Assembly (NCBI RefSeq): GCF_004209755.1
Contig: NZ_CP035913.1
Coordinates: 1 to 64,000 of the forward strand
Reading direction: 5' to 3'
Source: Pseudoduganella lutea
GTDB lineage: Bacteria; Pseudomonadota; Gammaproteobacteria; Burkholderiales; Burkholderiaceae_D
Length of the DNA stretch: 64,000 nt
The translations under genes and the position numbers were made by a program. The notes beneath the pieces were generated by a model. The model ran no database searches, was not told where the DNA came from, and was given only the letters and a program-made list of their open reading frames with translations. How positions within the stretch are numbered: position 1 is the stretch's first letter; every line of letters starts with the position of its first letter. Positions 32,447 through 40,434 of the stretch are shown here, one piece after another.

Positions 32447-33730
32447 ATGCGCGTAGTCATTCTCGGTAGCGGCGTCATCGGTGTCACCACGGCGTATTAC
32501 CTGGCCAGGGCCGGGCATTCGGTGACCGTGCTGGACCGTCAACCCGGCCCCGCCCTGGAAACGAGCTTCGCCAATGCGGGGCAGATTTCGCCCGGCTACG
32601 CCTCGCCCTGGGCCGCCCCCGGCATTCCGCTGAAGGCACTGAAGTGGATGGTGCAACGCCATGCGCCGCTGTCGATCGCGCCCGACGGCACGCTGTTCCA
32701 GCTGCAGTGGATGTGGCAGATGCTGAAGAACTGCAATGCCGACAGCTATGCCGTGAACAAGGAACGGATGGTGCGGCTGGCGGAGTACAGCCGCGATTGC
32801 TTCAAGGTCTTGCGCGCCGCCACCGGCATCGCCTACGAAGGCCGCCAGCAAGGCACGACCCAGTTGTTCCGCACGCAAAAGCAGATGGACGACGCGGCCA
32901 AGGATATCGACGTGCTGAAGGAAACCGGCGTGCCGTTTGAATTGCTGGGCGCGCGCGAGCTGCTGTCGGCCGAACCGGGCATCGCCAGCGGGCGGCTCGT
33001 GGGCGGCCTGCGCCTGCCGAACGATGAAACAGGCGACTGCCAGCTGTTTACGACGCGGCTGACGGCGATGGCCGCCGAACTGGGCGTGCAATTTCGCTAC
33101 AACGTCGCCATCGACGCGCTCGACGTGGAAGGCGGCGCCATTCGCGGCGTGCGCTGCGGCGCGGAAGTGGTGACCGCCGATTCCTACGTGGTGGCGCTGG
33201 GCGCGTATTCCACGCCGCTGCTGCGCGGCATCCTCGACCTTCCCGTCTACCCGCTGAAAGGGTATTCGATCACGGTACCGATCGTGGATGCGGCGCGGGC
33301 GCCCGCCTCGACGATCCTGGACGAGACCTACAAGATCGCGGTGACCCGTTTCGACGATCGCATCCGCGTCGGCGGCATGGCCGAGATCGCGGGTTACGAC
33401 AAGCGCCTGAACCCGCGCCGCCGCGCCACGCTGGAAATGGTGGTCAACGACCTGTTCCCCGGTGCCGGCGACACCGCCCAGGCGTCGTTCTGGACCGGCC
33501 TGCGCCCCATGACGCCTGACGGCACACCGGTCGTCGGCCGCACCCCCTTGTCGAACCTGTTCGTCAACACGGGCCACGGCACGCTGGGCTGGACCATGTC
33601 GTGCGGCTCGGCGCAACTGCTGGCCGACATCATGTCCGCACGGCGCCCCGCCATCCGCGCCGACGACCTGTCGGTGGAGCGCTACCAGCGCGCTGGCCAG
33701 GTCCGGCAACCGCAGCTCGCCGGCGCCTGA
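32447..33730 (+). CDS. dadA: D-amino acid dehydrogenase small subunit
   Basis: A 427-residue FAD enzyme that oxidises D-alanine and other D-amino acids to 2-oxo acids, passing electrons to the respiratory chain at the inner membrane. The dinucleotide motif [18 protein letters not shown] lies at residues 6-23, [20 protein letters not shown] is the DadA-specific segment at about 44-63, and the C-terminal [15 protein letters not shown] closes the FAD site. Length fits DadA (about 430). No alanine racemase gene (dadX) follows; the next gene is unrelated. Control is likely by the divergent Lrp-family regulator. Confidence 0.95.
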   Translation: MRVVILGSGVIGVTTAYYLARAGHSVTVLDRQPGPALETSFANAGQISPGYASPWAAPGIPLKALKWMVQRHAPLSIAPDGTLFQLQWMWQMLKNCNADSYAVNKERMVRLAEYSRDCFKVLRAATGIAYEGRQQGTTQLFRTQKQMDDAAKDIDVLKETGVPFELLGARELLSAEPGIASGRLVGGLRLPNDETGDCQLFTTRLTAMAAELGVQFRYNVAIDALDVEGGAIRGVRCGAEVVTADSYVVALGAYSTPLLRGILDLPVYPLKGYSITVPIVDAARAPASTILDETYKIAVTRFDDRIRVGGMAEIAGYDKRLNPRRRATLEMVVNDLFPGAGDTAQASFWTGLRPMTPDGTPVVGRTPLSNLFVNTGHGTLGWTMSCGSAQLLADIMSARRPAIRADDLSVERYQRAGQVRQPQLAGA

Positions 33731-33767
33731 CCTTCCGCCAGCCGGTGACTTGCACGCCTGTGCTCAA

Positions 33768-33796
33768 TTGTGCAGGCAGGAGCGCGTGCGTATAAT
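33768..33796 (+). promoter_or_regulatory. Sigma-70-type promoter of the HDOD gene (leaderless start)
   Basis: TTGTGC at 33768-33773 and an exact TATAAT at 33791-33796 with a 17-base spacer. Transcription starting about seven bases after the -10 box would begin on the A of the ATG at 33803. No ribosome site fits between, so the mRNA is predicted to be leaderless. Confidence 0.7.
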
Positions 33797-33802
33797 CCGG
33801 CC

Positions 33803-34636
33803 ATGAACAAACTGGAAGCCTTCGGGCATATCGCAGCGCTGGCAATCCGTGGAGACCTGGTCTTTCCCACCAGCGTCAACGCGGCATTGCGCGTGCAAAT
33901 GGCGCTGGAAAATCCGGACACCCCGATCGACGAGGCCATTCGCCTCGTGCTGGCCGAGCCGCAACTGGCGGCACGCACTGTCGCGCTCGCCAACTCGGCC
34001 ATGTTCAACCGCAGCGGCAACACCGTCACCAATGTACGCGCCGCCATCACGCGCGTCGGTTACCACAACCTGTATGCGCTGGCCGCGGCAATGGTGGTAC
34101 GCCAGTTCGGCAGCCGCATCAGCGATCCCGCCGTGCGCGCCAAGGCTGAACAGTTATGGCAGCACTGTGTCTACGTGGCATGCCTGGCGCGCATCATCGC
34201 GCGCGAGGTAACCGAGGTGAATGGCGATACCGCGCTGTTCGCCGGCATCGTGCACGAAGTGGGCGGTTTCTACCTGCTGTCGCGGGCCGACGAATTCCCC
34301 GGCCTGCTCGATCCCGATCCGGACAACTGGCAACCTGCCAGCGAGGAAATCATCACGCGAGAAGTGATGAGCAAGCTGGCGATTCCCGAAGAAGTGTCGA
34401 CCGCGATCGAAGGCCTGCGCGACGGCTTCCTCGGCGTGCCGCCGGAAAGCCTGCTCGACACGCTGCTGCTGGCCAATCACTTCGCGCCGGTGGATTCGCC
34501 ACTGGCACAGCCGCGCGAGGAATTCGCGCAAGCCGAGTCCGTCGTCGACCTGTTCATCGACGAGGAAATGGCGGCGCGCTTCCTCGACGAGGCGGAGAAG
34601 GATGCCACGTCGATGAACGCGGCGCTTCTCGTTTGA
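33803..34636 (+). CDS. HDOD-domain protein
   Basis: A 277-residue cytosolic signalling protein. Residues about 15-215 form an HDOD domain, a catalytically inactive relative of HD phosphohydrolases: NPDTPIDEAIRLVLAEPQLA, LANSAMFNRSG and AITRVGYHNLYALA are characteristic. The position of the HD pair reads GIVHEVGG, with Glu instead of Asp. HDOD proteins act in two-component, chemotaxis and cyclic-di-GMP circuits, which suits a genome rich in such genes. The ATG at 33803 lies directly at the predicted transcription start. Confidence 0.88.
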   Translation: MNKLEAFGHIAALAIRGDLVFPTSVNAALRVQMALENPDTPIDEAIRLVLAEPQLAARTVALANSAMFNRSGNTVTNVRAAITRVGYHNLYALAAAMVVRQFGSRISDPAVRAKAEQLWQHCVYVACLARIIAREVTEVNGDTALFAGIVHEVGGFYLLSRADEFPGLLDPDPDNWQPASEEIITREVMSKLAIPEEVSTAIEGLRDGFLGVPPESLLDTLLLANHFAPVDSPLAQPREEFAQAESVVDLFIDEEMAARFLDEAEKDATSMNAALLV

Positions 34637-34673
34637 GCTTGCCGCTCATCGGCTTTCCCCGCTTTTCCGCCAA

Positions 34674-35864
34674 TCACTCCAGCGCCGCGGCCGGGCCGAA
34701 GAACTCGTAGCGGGTCTGGCTTTCCGGCACGCCCAGCTCGCGCAGCGCATGCTTCACCGCTTTCATGAACGGCTGCGGTCCCAGGAAATACGCATCCACG
34801 TCGCGCGAAGCCGGTAACCAGGCCGCCAGCTTGTCGCTGTCCAGCAAGCCCACCGCATCCGGCGCCCCGCCGGCGCCCTGGCCGCGGTCTTCCGCATACA
34901 CATAATGGCGACGCAGCTGCGGGTGGCGCGCGGCCAGCTCGTCGACATGGTTCCGGAACGCATGCACGCCACCATGGCGCGCGGCATGGATGAAGTGCAC
35001 GGGGCGGCCGCTTGCCAGCGCTGCCGGCAGCATCGCCAGCGTGGGCGTGATGCCGACACCGCCGCTGATGAACACGATCGGCCGGCTGTCATGCGGCGCC
35101 AGCGTGAACACGCCGGACGGCGGCAGCAGTTCGACGACGTCGCCTTCGTTGACCGCGTCGTGCAGGTGATTCGACATCGCCCCGCCCGCCTCGCGCTTCA
35201 CGCTGATCTGGTAGGTCTGCCCGTTAGGCGCGGCCGACAACGAGTAGTTGCGGCGCTGGTCCACGCCATCGACGATGGCGCGCAGGCCGATGTACTGGCC
35301 CGGCTGGAAATCCGCCACGGCCTGGCCATCTTCCGGCCGGAACACGAACGTGGTGATCTCGTCGCTTTCGCGCCGCTTCGCGGCAACGATGAAGCGGCGC
35401 AGGCCGTTCCAGCCACCCGGCGCCGCCTTCAGCGCTTCATAGGCCCGGGCTTCAACGCCGGTCAGGATGTCCGCCAGCTGCCCGTATGCCGCGCCCCAGG
35501 CGTCGATCACGGCATCGGTCGCCACCTCGGCACCCAGTACTTCGCGGATCGCCTGCAGCAGGCTGGCGCCCACCATCGGGTAATGCTCGGGCAGGATGTT
35601 CAGCGCCACGTGCTTGGCGACGATCTGGTTCACCAGCGGGCCCAGCGCTTCCAGCCGGTCGATGTTCTTCGCGTACATCAGCACGGCATTGGCCAGCGCG
35701 CGTGGCTGGGCGCCATCGGCCTGATGAGTCTGGTTGAAGTACGGCTTCACCTGCGGATAGTCGCGGAACAGGATCGGATAGAAGTGGCGGGTCAGCGCCT
35801 CGCCACCCTGCTCGAGGATGGGTACGGTGGCGGAAACGATGGCGCGATGTTCGGCGGACAGCAT
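34674..35864 (-). CDS. hmp: Flavohemoglobin, nitric oxide dioxygenase
   Basis: A 396-residue cytosolic enzyme that converts NO and O2 to nitrate using NAD(P)H. Globin domain at 1-140 with distal Tyr29 and proximal His85 (AKHVALNI), then an FAD domain (about 150-260, RNYSLSAAP) and an NAD domain (about 265-396, GGVGITPTLAML). Length equals E. coli Hmp. An NsrR-type operator lies 32 bases upstream of the ATG, and nsrR itself is the next gene on the same strand, so induction by NO through NsrR release is strongly suggested. Confidence 0.97.
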   Translation of the reverse strand: MLSAEHRAIVSATVPILEQGGEALTRHFYPILFRDYPQVKPYFNQTHQADGAQPRALANAVLMYAKNIDRLEALGPLVNQIVAKHVALNILPEHYPMVGASLLQAIREVLGAEVATDAVIDAWGAAYGQLADILTGVEARAYEALKAAPGGWNGLRRFIVAAKRRESDEITTFVFRPEDGQAVADFQPGQYIGLRAIVDGVDQRRNYSLSAAPNGQTYQISVKREAGGAMSNHLHDAVNEGDVVELLPPSGVFTLAPHDSRPIVFISGGVGITPTLAMLPAALASGRPVHFIHAARHGGVHAFRNHVDELAARHPQLRRHYVYAEDRGQGAGGAPDAVGLLDSDKLAAWLPASRDVDAYFLGPQPFMKAVKHALRELGVPESQTRYEFFGPAAALE

Positions 35865-35895
35865 GGTGTTCTCCTTCGGCTTCGGTGGGTGTTTA

Positions 35896-35920
35896 AAAGA
35901 TGCATTAAGTTTGCATCTTT
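35896..35920. promoter_or_regulatory. NsrR operator upstream of hmp
   Basis: A palindrome with perfect nine-base arms AAAGATGCA (35896-35904) and TGCATCTTT (35912-35920) and a seven-base AT-rich spacer. It matches the known NsrR consensus (AAGATGCA-like arms). It sits between nsrR and hmp, 32 bases before the hmp start codon. Confidence 0.9.
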
Positions 35921-35984
35921 AAGTCCGAGGGTGGAATTGGACAAAATGTCCCAGCCAGAAAGAATGCCTGGAATGCCTGGAATA

Positions 35985-36443
35985 TCAGGAAGCGGGCTGG
36001 CGCTCGGGCATGTGCAGCAGGATCGCCTGCTCCTGCCGCCGCGCGCCGGGCAGCAGGTCGGCCAGCGTAACGCCGTCGAGCACGGCCAGGAACGCTTCGG
36101 TGGCCTGCGCCAGCTTGCCCTGCAGGCCGCATGCGCCGGCGAAGGCGCAGCCGGCACTGGCGGGATCGAAGCATTCGGCCATGTGGAAGTCCGGTTCGCT
36201 GGCGCGCACCACGGCGCCGATGTTGATGTCGCCGGGCTCGCGCTTCAGGCGCAGGCCGCCGTTGCGGCCGCGCACCGTCTCGACCAGGCCCGACATGCCG
36301 AGCTGGTGGATCACCTTGGTGAGATGGTTCTTCGAGATGCCGTGCAGGTCCGCGATATCCTGGATCGTGGCCAGGCGGTCGCGATGCATGCCCAGGTACA
36401 TCAGGGAGCGCAAGGTATAGTCGGTGAAAGTGGTCAGTCTCAT
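35985..36443 (-). CDS. nsrR: Rrf2-family NO-sensing repressor NsrR
   Basis: A 152-residue repressor. The N-terminal winged helix (MRLTTFTDYTLRSLMYL, then GISKNHLTKVIHQLG) is followed by three cysteines in ECFDPASAGCAFAGACGLQ (about 91-108), the spacing used by NsrR to bind an iron-sulphur cluster that NO destroys. The ATG at 36443 is the normal family start. It is followed 120 bases later by hmp with a matching operator, which confirms the assignment by context. Confidence 0.94.
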   Translation of the reverse strand: MRLTTFTDYTLRSLMYLGMHRDRLATIQDIADLHGISKNHLTKVIHQLGMSGLVETVRGRNGGLRLKREPGDINIGAVVRASEPDFHMAECFDPASAGCAFAGACGLQGKLAQATEAFLAVLDGVTLADLLPGARRQEQAILLHMPERQPAS

Positions 36444-36593
36444 GGTGTGCGGGCAAACGGCCCCACCATTATAGCGGTGGCGCGGCGCCGGCACCCGCGG
36501 CCCCCCGCACCGAGTCCGCTGCACGCCGCCCGCCTCTGCGCGGCAGGCGTTCCCCGCCGCCTCGCTGTCAGCGTTCGCTAGTGCCTGCGTTCG

Positions 36594-36818
36594 CTAATGC
36601 TTGCGTTCGTAATCGTCGCGCACGTAGCGCGCGATGAACGTCGACAGGCCCCTGCCCGCCTCGGCCAGCGCCTTCATCGTTTCCACGCGGGCGCGGCCGG
36701 TGGCGCGGTACGTGTAGTCGTACGTGTCGCCGCCGGAAAACTTCACGGCGATCGCTTCCGGCAGGATGTCGTAGGCCACGACGCCGGAATGGCCTTCGAG
36801 GTTGCGATAGCGCTTCAT
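36594..36818 (-). CDS. Small KTSC-like domain protein (74 aa)
   Basis: A short basic protein, MKRYRNLEGHSGVVAYDILP then IAVKFSGGDTYDYTY. The SGVVAYDI..IAVKFSGG..Y.Y pattern resembles the KTSC domain, a small beta-rich fold found alone or fused to nucleic-acid enzymes. No motif suggests catalysis. It is isolated between nsrR and the Cache hybrid kinase, all on the minus strand, with no obvious coupling. Confidence 0.65.
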   Translation of the reverse strand: MKRYRNLEGHSGVVAYDILPEAIAVKFSGGDTYDYTYRATGRARVETMKALAEAGRGLSTFIARYVRDDYERKH

Positions 36819-36919
36819 GCCGCCAGTCTAGCGCGCCGCCGCATGCACGCGCGCACGGCTGTGCGCGCATTCAAGCACGGCTGGCCGCCCTGTCGACGCA
36901 TCGGCGCGGTGCCCCGGCG

Positions 36920-39142
36920 TCAATGCACCTCGTCGGGCTTCAGGGCTGCCAGCAGCTGCACCAGCTTGGCCGTGTCCATCGGCTTGACGAAATACTGGTC
37001 GAAGCCGGCGGCGATCGATTTTTCCTGGTCTTCCTTGCGGCCATAGCCGGTGACCGCAACCAGTTGCGCATGGGCCGTTTGCGGCAGCACGCGCAGTTGC
37101 CGGGCAAGCTCGTTGCCGTCCGTATCGGGCAGGCCGATGTCGAGGAAGCACAGCTGTGGCGCATGGCGGCGCCCCAGCTCCAGCGCCTCGGCGGCGCGGA
37201 ATGCCACGTGCACCACGTGGCCCGCAGCCTCGAGGAACAACGCCAGCGTCTGCGCCGCGTCGACGTTGTCGTCCACCACGAGGCAGCGCAGCCTGCCGGG
37301 CCGGGCGGCCTTCGCGCCCGGCGCAGGGGTGCTGCCGACGCCCCCCGGCTGGGCTGGCGGTTCCTCGTACGGCAGTTCCACGGTAAACGCGCTGCCCTGG
37401 TCCAGGCCGGCGCTCTCGGCCCGCAAGGTGCCGCCATGCAGCGTCACCAGCGTGCGCGCCAGCGCCAGGCCCAGGCCCAGGCCGCCCTGCGAGCGGTCGG
37501 ACGTGCGCTCGGCCTGCGTGAACAGCTCGAACACGCGCGCCACCAGTTCCGGCGTCATGCCGATGCCGTCGTCCGCCACCACCAGCCGCACCTGCTCGCC
37601 ATCGCGCTCGAGCTGCACGCGGATGTGGCCATACTCCTGCGTGTACTTGGCAGCGTTGTTGAGCAGGTTCGCCACCACCTGCACCATGCGCTTGTGGTCG
37701 GCGTTGATTCCCATCGCGGCGTGCGGAATGTCCAGTTCCAGTTGCTGGCGCTTCGACTTGAACAGCGGGTAGGCCTGCTCCACCGCGTCTTCCACCACGG
37801 TGCGCAGGTCCAGCGGCTGCCGGTTCAGCTTGACGAGGCCGCGCGTGACACGCGACACGTCCAGCAGGTCGTCGATCAGCCGTGTCATGTGCTCGACCTG
37901 GCGCGCGATGATTTCCGCCGTGCGCGCGATGGCCGGGTTGTCGGCATGGGCCATCTTGAGCACCTGCGCGCCCGAGCTGATCGGTGCCAGCGGATTGCGC
38001 AACTCATGCGCCAGCATGGCCAGGAACTCGTCCTTGCGGCGGTCCGCCGCCTGCAGCGAAGCGGCCGCCGTATCGCGCTCCAGTTCCTTCTTCTGCAACG
38101 CCTGCGCCATCTCGTCCAGCGAGCGCGCCAGCGCGCCGATTTCCTCGTCCTCGTAGCGCAGGCCGGTGCGCGTGTCGAGCGAGCCGGTGGCGATGCGGTT
38201 GGCGGTGCGCGCCAGGGTCTGCACGCGGCGCACGATCAGGATGTCGCCGCCGAACCATGCCGCCAGCAGCGCCAGCGTGATGGTCGCCGCAAGGCCCACG
38301 ATGGCGATCAGCTGGTCGCGCGTGGCGGCCGCCACGATCTCGTCGTACGGGATGCCGATGATCACGGTGTAGTCGGAAATATCCCGCTTGCCCACGCGCG
38401 CAAACGCGTACAGCCGCTCGACGCCGTCGGCATCGGTGAGCAGCACCGGCACGTTCGGCCGTGCCGTCACCGCCTGCCGCAGGTGCGGCGCGATCGGCTT
38501 GCCGAACCAGCCGACGGGATCGGGCCGGCGGGAAATGATCGTGCCATTGGCATCGACCGTCCACAGCATCGAGCCGGGCGACAGCTGCACGTCGAGCACG
38601 AACTTGTCCAGTTCGACAAGGTCCAGCGCCGCGAACAGGACTGCCCTCACGGTGCCGTTCTTGATGACCGGGTAGGTCAGGTTGACCGTATGCTTGCCGA
38701 TCACGCGGCCGAACACGTAGTTGCTGGCGATGAAGCGGCGCTCCGCGATCGCGCGGCGGAAATGCGGCCGGTCGCCCAGGTTGACCAGGCCCACCGACGT
38801 AACCGCGCTGCAGGTAACGTCGCCATTCATCTGGATCAGCCCGAAGTTCACGTAATCGGTGTTCTTCGACAGGATGTCCGACAGCAGCACGCTGCAGTCT
38901 TCCTGGTTGTCCAGCAGGTCGGGAATGCTGGACAGGTCGCGCAGGATCTGCCGCGCACCTTCCAGCGACTGCGCCTCGTTGGCCGCGGCCAGGTTGGCCA
39001 CCCGCTGCAGGTTCTCGCGCGCCACGTCGATCGCATGCTCGCGTTCGCGCACGCCGGTCAGCACCGTCATGGCCGCCATGGGCGTGATTGCCAGCGCAAC
39101 GAGCAGGATCAGGCGCGCACGCAGGCTTTTCAGGCGAGGCAC
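36920..39142 (-). CDS. Membrane hybrid histidine kinase (dCache-HAMP-HisKA-HATPase-REC)
   Basis: A protein of about 740 residues. One membrane helix at about 8-27, a periplasmic double-Cache sensor (about 30-270; FGRVIGKHTVNLTYPV), a second helix (about 285-305), HAMP (about 308-360), HisKA with His in AHELRNPLAP, HATPase (NLLNNAAKY, ADDGIGMT, GGLGLGLAL) and a C-terminal receiver (VVDDNVDA, Asp in CFLDIGLPD, Lys in FVKPMD). The GTG at 39142 has GAGGG upstream and lies 10 bases after the aminotransferase-like stop, so both are probably one operon. Cache domains usually bind small ligands such as amino acids or carboxylates. Confidence 0.92.
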   Translation of the reverse strand: MPRLKSLRARLILLVALAITPMAAMTVLTGVREREHAIDVARENLQRVANLAAANEAQSLEGARQILRDLSSIPDLLDNQEDCSVLLSDILSKNTDYVNFGLIQMNGDVTCSAVTSVGLVNLGDRPHFRRAIAERRFIASNYVFGRVIGKHTVNLTYPVIKNGTVRAVLFAALDLVELDKFVLDVQLSPGSMLWTVDANGTIISRRPDPVGWFGKPIAPHLRQAVTARPNVPVLLTDADGVERLYAFARVGKRDISDYTVIIGIPYDEIVAAATRDQLIAIVGLAATITLALLAAWFGGDILIVRRVQTLARTANRIATGSLDTRTGLRYEDEEIGALARSLDEMAQALQKKELERDTAAASLQAADRRKDEFLAMLAHELRNPLAPISSGAQVLKMAHADNPAIARTAEIIARQVEHMTRLIDDLLDVSRVTRGLVKLNRQPLDLRTVVEDAVEQAYPLFKSKRQQLELDIPHAAMGINADHKRMVQVVANLLNNAAKYTQEYGHIRVQLERDGEQVRLVVADDGIGMTPELVARVFELFTQAERTSDRSQGGLGLGLALARTLVTLHGGTLRAESAGLDQGSAFTVELPYEEPPAQPGGVGSTPAPGAKAARPGRLRCLVVDDNVDAAQTLALFLEAAGHVVHVAFRAAEALELGRRHAPQLCFLDIGLPDTDGNELARQLRVLPQTAHAQLVAVTGYGRKEDQEKSIAAGFDQYFVKPMDTAKLVQLLAALKPDEVH

Positions 39143-39152
39143 GTAGCGGCCC

Positions 39153-40358
39153 TCAATGCGCAGCCCCGGCGGCAGCCCACCGGTCGCCGAGCGCGATGAT
39201 GGCGGCCACGCCGCGCCGCAACGTGGCCTCGTCGTCGGCAATGTAGCCGATGCGGATGAAGCCGGGGCAGCCGAGCGCCTCCCCCGGCATGATGGCCACG
39301 CGGTAGTCATCGATCAGCGTTTCGGCGAATGCCACCGTATCGACCGTCAGCGCGGACACGTCGCCCCACAGGTAGGGGCCGGACGCCGGCGCCGCCATGG
39401 CGATCCACGGCACCGGAGCGAACAGCCCCACCACGAGGTCGCGCCGCGCGCGGTAGTCGGCCAGCAATTCCGGCACCGCGCCGATCGCGAACGCCGCCGC
39501 GGCCGCGGCCTGGGTCAATGCCGGCACGGCCGCCGTGATCGGCCCCTGCAGCGCCTCCATCGCCTTGATCCACACGGCCGGCGCGCAGGCGAAGCCGGCC
39601 CGCCAGCCCATCATCGCGTAGCTCTGCGAGGCGGAAAAGATCGTCGTGATGCCCAGCGTTTCCCAGTCCGGGCAGGCGGCCAGGCTGTGGTGTTCGCCGT
39701 CGAAGACGAGCTTTTCATAGCTCTCGTCGACGATGCAGGCGCTGCCGCGCGCGCGCAGCCAGGCACGGATGGCGCCCAGTTCGGCTGGCGTGTACACCTT
39801 GCCGGTGGGATTGTGCGGGTTATTGAGCATCAGCACCTTCGCCACCGGCAATGCGTCGAGGAACGCCGCATCGACCACGTCCGGCTGGTCCGCCAGCACG
39901 ATGTGCAGACCCAGCAACTGCGCCGTCGCCACGTAGGCAGGCCAGTGGGGGCGCAGCACGATCACCGTGTCGCCCGGATCGGTCATCACGTACAGCGACT
40001 GGTACAGCGCCTGCTTGGCGCCGTTGGTGACGATGACATGGTGCGCCTGCGCATCGATGTGGTTTTCGCGCCGCAGCTTGGCGGCCAGCATGTCGCGCAG
40101 CGCCGGCAGGCCACCGACGGCGGTATAGGGCAGCAGGGGCTCGTCGAGCGCGGCGCGCACCGCGGCGCGCACGGGCGCCGGTGCCGGAAAGTGCGAGATG
40201 GCGATCGAGAAATCGATCACCGCCTCGCCGCGCAGCTTCAGCAGCTCGACACGCTCGTGCATGGCGGTGGTGGCCAGCGGCCGGGCTGCCGCGATCCGCT
40301 TCGACACACTGCGGGGTAATGCATGCGACTCCGGAAGGTTGTGCTGCTGAAAGTTCAT
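39153..40358 (-). CDS. Class I aminotransferase-like protein lacking the PLP lysine
   Basis: A 401-residue fold-type I aminotransferase relative. Conserved parts are present: LLPYTAVGGLPALRDML substrate-pocket segment, NNPHNPTGK (Asn183), DESYEKLVF (Asp211, Tyr214), GWRAG (Arg253) and FIRIGY (carboxylate-binding Arg). The Schiff-base lysine, expected in SxSK, is replaced by Gln245 in FSASQSYAMMG. The codon is CAG, one base from AAG, so a base-call error is possible. If real, the protein cannot carry out normal transamination. It directly precedes a Cache hybrid kinase gene, which suggests a possible link to ligand sensing (inference). Confidence 0.85.
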   Translation of the reverse strand: MNFQQHNLPESHALPRSVSKRIAAARPLATTAMHERVELLKLRGEAVIDFSIAISHFPAPAPVRAAVRAALDEPLLPYTAVGGLPALRDMLAAKLRRENHIDAQAHHVIVTNGAKQALYQSLYVMTDPGDTVIVLRPHWPAYVATAQLLGLHIVLADQPDVVDAAFLDALPVAKVLMLNNPHNPTGKVYTPAELGAIRAWLRARGSACIVDESYEKLVFDGEHHSLAACPDWETLGITTIFSASQSYAMMGWRAGFACAPAVWIKAMEALQGPITAAVPALTQAAAAAAFAIGAVPELLADYRARRDLVVGLFAPVPWIAMAAPASGPYLWGDVSALTVDTVAFAETLIDDYRVAIMPGEALGCPGFIRIGYIADDEATLRRGVAAIIALGDRWAAAGAAH

Positions 40359-40434
40359 CGCTCGCTATCTTTCTTCTAGTTGGACGACCGCTCTGACGAT
40401 GTGCATATTTTACCAAGATGCAATATTTATCGTA

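Noticed and set aside
36923..39199. A 758-codon plus-strand frame opposite the Cache hybrid kinase.
   Set aside because: Composition is shadow-like (Arg/Gln/His/Ala) and it lacks any domain.
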